NCBI GenBank assembly: GCA_017744355.1
Contig: JAGIBK010000007.1
Location: 1 to 64,000, forward strand
From: a bacterium
GTDB lineage: Bacteria > Cyanobacteriota > Sericytochromatia > S15B-MN24 > UBA4093
Direction: 5' to 3'
DNA: 64,000 bases
The translations under genes and the position numbers were made by a program. Shown here in pieces: positions 59,532 through 64,000 of the stretch. Each line of letters begins with the position of its first letter. Position 1 is the first letter of the stretch. The notes beneath the pieces were generated by a model, which was given only the letters and a program-made list of their open reading frames with translations, did no database searches and had not been told where the DNA came from.

Positions 59532-62333
59532 ATGGCAGCGCGCGCGGACCTCGCCACCACCCCCATCGCCGACGAGCTGCTCGAGACGGCGCGGCGGCTT
59601 GCGGCTGAGCTGCACCCGCGCCGGAGCGCGCGGAGCTTGGCGCTGGACAGCGCCCTGGACCGGGACTTCGGGCTGGACAGCCTGGATCGCACCGAGCTGC
59701 TCTTGCGGATCGAGCGACAGTTTGGCGTGCGCCTGCCCGAGGGGGCCCTCTTCGCAGCCGAGACACCGCGAGACCTGGTGCAGGCCGTCCTGAGCGCGGC
59801 AGGCGAGCATCTGGCCATGCCTGAGGCCCCCGTCCTTCCGACAGGAGGCGAGCGCGTGGGCCTTCCCGAGCGGGCCGTGAGCCTGCTCGACGTGCTGGGG
59901 TGGCACGTGGAGGCCCATCCGGAGCGCCAGCACCTGGTCTTCTACGAGTCGACCGAGGAGCCGCTCACCTACGCGGATCTCTTGCGGGGGGCCTCGTCGC
60001 TCGCACTCGGGCTCAAGGAGCGGGGCCTTGCTGCGGGCCAGGCGGTCGCCCTCATGCTGCCGACCGGGCGGGCGTACTTCCACAGCTTCATGGGGATCCT
60101 GCTCGCGGGCGGGGTGCCCGTGCCCATCTACCCGCCCTTCCGGCCGTCGCAGCTCGAAGACCACCTGAGGCGCCAGGCCGGGATCCTCGACAATTCGCGC
60201 GCGGCCTTTTTGCTGGCGACCCCCGAGGTCATGCCCCTCGCGCGCCTCCTGAAGGGCCTCGTGCCGGAGCTGAAGGAAGTGACGACGCCGGAGCAGCTCT
60301 CGGCCTGGGGCGGGATCGCCCTGCCCCTGTTCACGCGCGGGGACGACCTGGCGCTCTTGCAGTACACCTCGGGCAGCACGGGGCAGCCCAAGGGGGTCAT
60401 GCTGACCCATTCCAACCTGCTTGCGAACATCCGGGCCATGGGCCGGGCCTTGCCGGTCACCCCCGAGGACGTGTTCGTCAGCTGGCTGCCCCTGTACCAC
60501 GACATGGGTCTGATCGGGGCCTGGCTCGGCAGCCTCTACTTCGCCATGCCGCTGGTCCTCATGTCCCCTTTGGCCTTCATGGCGCGCCCCGAGCGCTGGC
60601 TGCGCGCCATCCACCGCTACCGCGGGACCCTCTCGGCGGCGCCGAACTTCGCCTATGAGCTCTGCGCGCGGAAGCTTTCGGACGAGATGCTCGAAGGGCT
60701 CGAGCTGGGTTCCTGGCGCAGGGCCCTCAACGGCGCCGAGCCCGTCAGTGCGGACACCCTCGCGCGCTTTGGCGCGCGCTTTGCTCCTTACGGCTTCAGG
60801 CGCGAGGCCATGGCACCCGTGTACGGGCTTGCCGAGGCGTCGGTGGGGCTCACCTTCCCGCCACCGGGCCGGGGGCCCGTCGTCGACCGGATCCAGCGCG
60901 AGGCCCTGCTGCGCGACGGCCTTGCGCTACCGGCCCGCGAGGACGACGGGGGCGCCTTGCGCGTCGTGGGCTGCGGCCTGCCGCTTGTCGGCCACCAGGT
61001 CCGCATCGTGGATGCGAAGGGTCGCGAGCTGGGCGATCGCGAGGTGGGGCGCCTGGAGTTCAAGGGCCCTTCGGCCACCGCGGGCTACTTCCGCAATCCC
61101 GAGCAGACCGCGCGGCTCTTCCGGGGCGGGTGGCTGGATTCAGGAGATCTCGCTTACACGGTCCTCGGCGAGGTGTTCCTCACGAGCCGGGTCAAAGACC
61201 TCATCATCCGGGGCGGGCGCAACATTCCGCCTTACGAGCTCGAAGCGGCGATCGGCGAGATCGAGGGCATCCGCAAGGGCGGCGTGGCGGTCTTCGGAAG
61301 CCCCGATCCACAGTCGGGGACCGAGCGGCTGGTGGTCGTGGCTGAGGTGCGCCCGCCGCGAACCGAGCCCGAGGCGGCCCTCAGGGCCCGGATCGTCGAG
61401 CGGAGCGTCGAATTGCTCGCGTTGCCCCCGGACGACGTGGTCCTCGTGCCCCCGCACGCGGTGCCCAAGACGTCGAGCGGCAAGATCCGCCGCGCGGCCT
61501 GCCGCGAACGCTACGAGCGCGGCACGCTGCTAGCCGGCACGCAAGCGCCATGGCGCCAGTGGCTGCGCCTTGAGGCGGCGGGCCTCGGGCCACGCCTCAA
61601 GGGCACGGCACAGCGCCTCGGCGCTGGCCTCTACGGTCTCTACGCCTGGGGCCTGTTCGTCGTCTTCGCGGCGCTGACCTGGCCCTTGATGGCCCTGGTG
61701 CCCGCGATCAGCCGGCGCGCGCTGCGCGTGGCGGCGCGCGGGCTGTTGCGCCTCGCGGGGATGCCGATCGAGGTCCGAGGTCTCGAGCACCTGCGAGGCT
61801 GCGGGCCCTGCGTGCTGGTCATGAACCACGCGAGCTACCTGGATGGCCTCGCCCTTGAAGCGTGCTTGCCGATTGCGCCGCGCTACGTGGCCCATGCGCG
61901 TTTTCGCGCGCGCTTTTTCCCCCGGATCTTCCTGACGCGCATGGGGGCGATCTTCGTCGCGCCCAAGGGCCAGGCTCGGGGCCTCGAAGAGCAGGACGAG
62001 GCGCTGGCCGCCTTGCGCCGTGGCGAGCCGGTGGCCTTCTTCCCGGAGGGGACCTTCGTTCGGGCACCGGGCCTGCTGCCGTTTCGGATGGGGGCCTTCA
62101 CGGTGGCGGCCGAAGCGGGGGCCCCGGTGGTGCCGATCGCCATCCGGGGCACGCGCCAGATCCTGCGCGCCCACGCGCGCTGGCCCAGGCGCGGGGCCAT
62201 CCGCGTGGAGGTCGGAGCACCGATTCGACCGGCGGGCAGTGACTGGGCGGCGGCGCTTTCGTTGCGAGAGGCCGCCTATGCCGCGATCCGCGAGGCGAGC
62301 GGCGAGCCCCCCTTGGCAGGGCCGCGCCCGTGA
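59532..62333 (+). CDS. ACP - acyl-AMP ligase - acyltransferase fusion
   Basis: 933 residues from ATG 59532, chosen for its GGGAGGGG site; ATG 59514 has none. An acyl carrier domain (about 5-85) has the phosphopantetheine Ser50 in FGLDSLDRTEL. A fatty acyl-AMP ligase domain (about 110-670) has LQYTSGSTGQPKGVMLTHSN, SWLPLYHDMGLIG, YGLAEASVGLTF and the Lys region KTSSGKIRR. After a membrane helix (GLYAWGLFVVFAALTWPLMAL) comes a PlsC-type acyltransferase with NHASYLD (His766) and AFFPEGTF. It may activate a fatty acid, load it on its own carrier and transfer it to a lysolipid. The domain order differs from E. coli Aas. An alpha/beta hydrolase gene overlaps its end. Confidence 0.88.
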   Translation: MAARADLATTPIADELLETARRLAAELHPRRSARSLALDSALDRDFGLDSLDRTELLLRIERQFGVRLPEGALFAAETPRDLVQAVLSAAGEHLAMPEAPVLPTGGERVGLPERAVSLLDVLGWHVEAHPERQHLVFYESTEEPLTYADLLRGASSLALGLKERGLAAGQAVALMLPTGRAYFHSFMGILLAGGVPVPIYPPFRPSQLEDHLRRQAGILDNSRAAFLLATPEVMPLARLLKGLVPELKEVTTPEQLSAWGGIALPLFTRGDDLALLQYTSGSTGQPKGVMLTHSNLLANIRAMGRALPVTPEDVFVSWLPLYHDMGLIGAWLGSLYFAMPLVLMSPLAFMARPERWLRAIHRYRGTLSAAPNFAYELCARKLSDEMLEGLELGSWRRALNGAEPVSADTLARFGARFAPYGFRREAMAPVYGLAEASVGLTFPPPGRGPVVDRIQREALLRDGLALPAREDDGGALRVVGCGLPLVGHQVRIVDAKGRELGDREVGRLEFKGPSATAGYFRNPEQTARLFRGGWLDSGDLAYTVLGEVFLTSRVKDLIIRGGRNIPPYELEAAIGEIEGIRKGGVAVFGSPDPQSGTERLVVVAEVRPPRTEPEAALRARIVERSVELLALPPDDVVLVPPHAVPKTSSGKIRRAACRERYERGTLLAGTQAPWRQWLRLEAAGLGPRLKGTAQRLGAGLYGLYAWGLFVVFAALTWPLMALVPAISRRALRVAARGLLRLAGMPIEVRGLEHLRGCGPCVLVMNHASYLDGLALEACLPIAPRYVAHARFRARFFPRIFLTRMGAIFVAPKGQARGLEEQDEALAALRRGEPVAFFPEGTFVRAPGLLPFRMGAFTVAAEAGAPVVPIAIRGTRQILRAHARWPRRGAIRVEVGAPIRPAGSDWAAALSLREAAYAAIREASGEPPLAGPRP

Positions 62334-63439
62334 GGCGCTTCTTGCTATGCTGCGGGGCGCTCCTGCTCTTGCAAGGCTGCCTGCCGAGCCGCGAGGCACT
62401 CTGGGTCCTGAAAGACGTCGCTGCGGGTGAGCAGCCGAGCACGCTCAAGGCACGTACCCCGACCCCTACCCGGACGCTGGTGCGCTACGCGATCGCAGGC
62501 CGGCGCCACGAGGGGGACCTCTACCTGAGCGACGGGGAGCCGCGGGCCGGGATCGTGCTGGTGCCCGGCGCGGCGCGGGAGGGCAAGGACGATGCGCGTC
62601 TGGTGGCCTTCGCCAACACTCTTGCTCGGGCGCGCTTCGCGGTCCTGGTGCCCGAGATTCAAAGCCTGCGCGCGCTCAAGATCCGGCCGGGCAACATCCA
62701 GGACGTGACGGACGCCTTCGCCTACCTGGTCTCGTGCCCCGAACTCGCCCCAGGGGGCAAGGCGGGGATCGGGGCCTTCAGCTACGCGGTGGGCCCGGCC
62801 TTGCTCGCGGCCCTCTCGCCCGCGATCCGGCACCAGGTCCGCTTCGTGCTCGGGGTCGGGGGTTACTACGACGCGACGCGCGTGGTCACCTACTTCACGA
62901 CGGGCTTCTTCCGAGACGAGAAGGGGGCCTGGCGCCACCAGCGCCCCAACCCCTACGGCACCTGGGTCTTCGTCCTGAGTAACGTGGATCTCCTCGCCGA
63001 TCCGGGCGATCGCGAGGCCCTCAGCGCCATGGCCGCGCGCAGGCTCGCCGATCCCACAGCCCCCATTGAGGATTTAGCGCGCCACCTCAAGCCCGAAGGC
63101 CGCGCCCTCTACGACCTGCTCGTCAACGCCGATCCCGAGCGGGTGCCGGGGCTCCTGGCAAGGCTCCCGAAGCCGATCCGCGACGACATGGCCGCCCTCG
63201 ACCTCTCAAAACAGGACCTGTGCGCCCTCGAAGCCCGGGTCAATCTCTTGCACGGCAAGAGTGATGCGGTCATCCCCTACACCGAGAGCCTGGCCCTGGC
63301 TGCTGCCCTGCCCCCGGGCCGCGTGCGCGTCACGGTTGTGGGGGACTTGGGCCACGTAGAGCTCAAGGGCCTGGGCTTGCTGGATGCCTGGCAGCTCTGG
63401 CTCGCCGTGGACGCTTTGCTCGCTGAACGCCAGCCCTGA
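62330..63439 (+). CDS. alpha/beta-hydrolase lipoprotein
   Basis: 369 residues from a GTG overlapping the previous stop as GTGA, so translation is coupled. Lipobox LLLQGC near residue 17. The alpha/beta-hydrolase core has GIVLVPGAAREGKDD (oxyanion loop), GIGAFSYAVGPALLAAL with the nucleophile Ser, LLHGKSDAVIPY with the acidic residue and GDLGHVEL with the His. It may act as an esterase or lipase at the membrane on products of the fused ligase-acyltransferase; this is inference from the coupling. Confidence 0.78.
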   Translation: MRRFLLCCGALLLLQGCLPSREALWVLKDVAAGEQPSTLKARTPTPTRTLVRYAIAGRRHEGDLYLSDGEPRAGIVLVPGAAREGKDDARLVAFANTLARARFAVLVPEIQSLRALKIRPGNIQDVTDAFAYLVSCPELAPGGKAGIGAFSYAVGPALLAALSPAIRHQVRFVLGVGGYYDATRVVTYFTTGFFRDEKGAWRHQRPNPYGTWVFVLSNVDLLADPGDREALSAMAARRLADPTAPIEDLARHLKPEGRALYDLLVNADPERVPGLLARLPKPIRDDMAALDLSKQDLCALEARVNLLHGKSDAVIPYTESLALAAALPPGRVRVTVVGDLGHVELKGLGLLDAWQLWLAVDALLAERQP

Positions 63440-63448
63440 GGCTGATTT

Positions 63449-63493
63449 CTTTACCGTTTCTTAGCGAAAGTATTGCCTGGATTTTGAGATAAT
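63449..63493 (+). promoter_or_regulatory. 11-bp direct repeats and -10 box upstream of the EEP-family lipoprotein
   Basis: CTTTAC (63449), CTTAGC (63460) and TATTGC (63471) lie exactly 11 bp apart; 11 bases after the last repeat comes GATAAT (63488-63493). A -10 about one turn after tandem 11-bp sites replaces the -35, the layout known for PhoB-activated promoters. Confidence 0.62.
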
Positions 63494-63534
63494 GGATCCA
63501 GCCCCCGCCTTCGTTCCACAAAGGAGCATGTCGC

Positions 63535-64000
63535 ATGCAACGCAACCGCTTCCTCTGGGCCGCGCTTCTCGCGATGACCCTCTCCGGCTGCGGCCTCGGC
63601 CCGCTCGGACTGATGGGGGACGCAGGCGGCACGGTGACCGCGCAGGGCGCGGATCTCGCCCCTGCGGGCAAGTTCACGCTCGCGACCTACAACGTCGAGA
63701 ACCTCTTCGACGGCTCCAACACCGTCATCAACCCCAAGACCAGCCCGGCCAAGAGCCACGAAAGCAAGCAGTCTCTCGCCAACGCCATGCGCGAGCTGAA
63801 CGCGGACGTGGTGGGCCTGGTCGAGGTGGAGTCCAAGGCGACCCTGCGCAACTTCCGCGACGCCTACCTGGCGGATATGGGCTACAAGCACATCGCCCTG
63901 GTCGAGGGCAACGATCCGCGCGGCATCGACGTGGCGGTCCTCAGCCGCTTCCCGATCACCCACGTCAAGTCCCACAAGAATACCCAGTTCGGCGTGCCCG
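63535..64000 (+). CDS. endonuclease/exonuclease/phosphatase-family lipoprotein (C-terminus beyond window)
   Basis: ATG 63535 with AAAGGAG 8 bases upstream; the frame is open to the right edge (155 residues). Lipobox MTLSGC near residue 19. The EEP fold starts with LATYNVENLFDG and the metal-binding Glu region VVGLVEVESKATL. Such proteins are secreted DNases, sphingomyelinase-like phosphodiesterases or phosphatases; the missing half holds the other catalytic residues. It has its own repeat-containing promoter. Confidence 0.82.
   Translation, partial: MQRNRFLWAALLAMTLSGCGLGPLGLMGDAGGTVTAQGADLAPAGKFTLATYNVENLFDGSNTVINPKTSPAKSHESKQSLANAMRELNADVVGLVEVESKATLRNFRDAYLADMGYKHIALVEGNDPRGIDVAVLSRFPITHVKSHKNTQFGVP

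Overview
The window is a 64 kb, GC-rich, gene-dense bacterial chromosome fragment with no rRNA, tRNA, CRISPR or recognisable insertion sequence. It has a Gram-negative type envelope: an RND pump with TolC-like channel, many lipobox proteins, beta-barrel candidates and an STN domain. Three things point to the cyanobacterial phylum. The octamer GCGATCGC (HIP1) is heavily over-represented, a DUF3370 lipoprotein is present (a family I know mainly from cyanobacteria), and several promoters carry 11-bp direct repeats resembling a cyanobacterial Pho box. No photosynthesis gene is visible, so a non-photosynthetic relative such as Sericytochromatia is a reasonable but unproven guess.

Layout. 1-10.9 kb: a leftward array of six large lipoproteins, five of them paralogues with a carboxypeptidase-regulatory-like N-terminus. 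11-16.4 kb: a c-type cytochrome cluster (three small cytochromes, a di-haem peroxidase, a beta-barrel candidate) that also holds a membrane SpoIIE-type phosphatase. 16.4-20.7 kb: a secreted subtilase, an Rqc2-like protein with a probably leaderless mRNA, and a HEPN/MNT toxin-antitoxin pair. 20.7-32 kb: tsaD with a DUF697 gene, a secreted 5'-nucleotidase, a LysM-glucosaminidase, tcdA, tatD, an STN protein, an MFS exporter, DUF2721, and a phospholipase D-glycerophosphodiesterase operon. 32-42 kb: a lipoprotein, a DUF255 thioredoxin-fold protein, a phosphatase coupled to a SNF2 helicase, a structured intergenic element before a coiled-coil/DUF3370/TPR operon, rarD, and a secreted papain-like protease. 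42-52 kb: an RND efflux operon, an envelope protein, and a sensor kinase with gamma-glutamyltransferase. 52-64 kb: a NagZ-like glycosidase with yjbQ, a Gly/Tyr-rich lipoprotein, an iron alcohol dehydrogenase, guaA-guaB (IMP dehydrogenase without CBS domains), an ACP-acyl-AMP ligase-acyltransferase fusion with an alpha/beta hydrolase, and a nuclease-family lipoprotein cut by the right edge.

The most interesting connecting signal is an 11-bp-period direct repeat (TTAA-like core) upstream of four separated genes: LysM-glucosaminidase, phospholipase D, papain-like protease and EEP-family nuclease. A denser TTAA cluster lies upstream of the subtilase. All these products are predicted envelope or secreted hydrolases, and several attack phosphate-containing polymers or lipids. 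This suggests a phosphate-starvation (PhoB-type) or related regulon. Other points of interest are the paralogous lipoprotein array, a possible RNA switch near 37.7 kb with two mutually exclusive stems, and the three-domain lipid enzyme.
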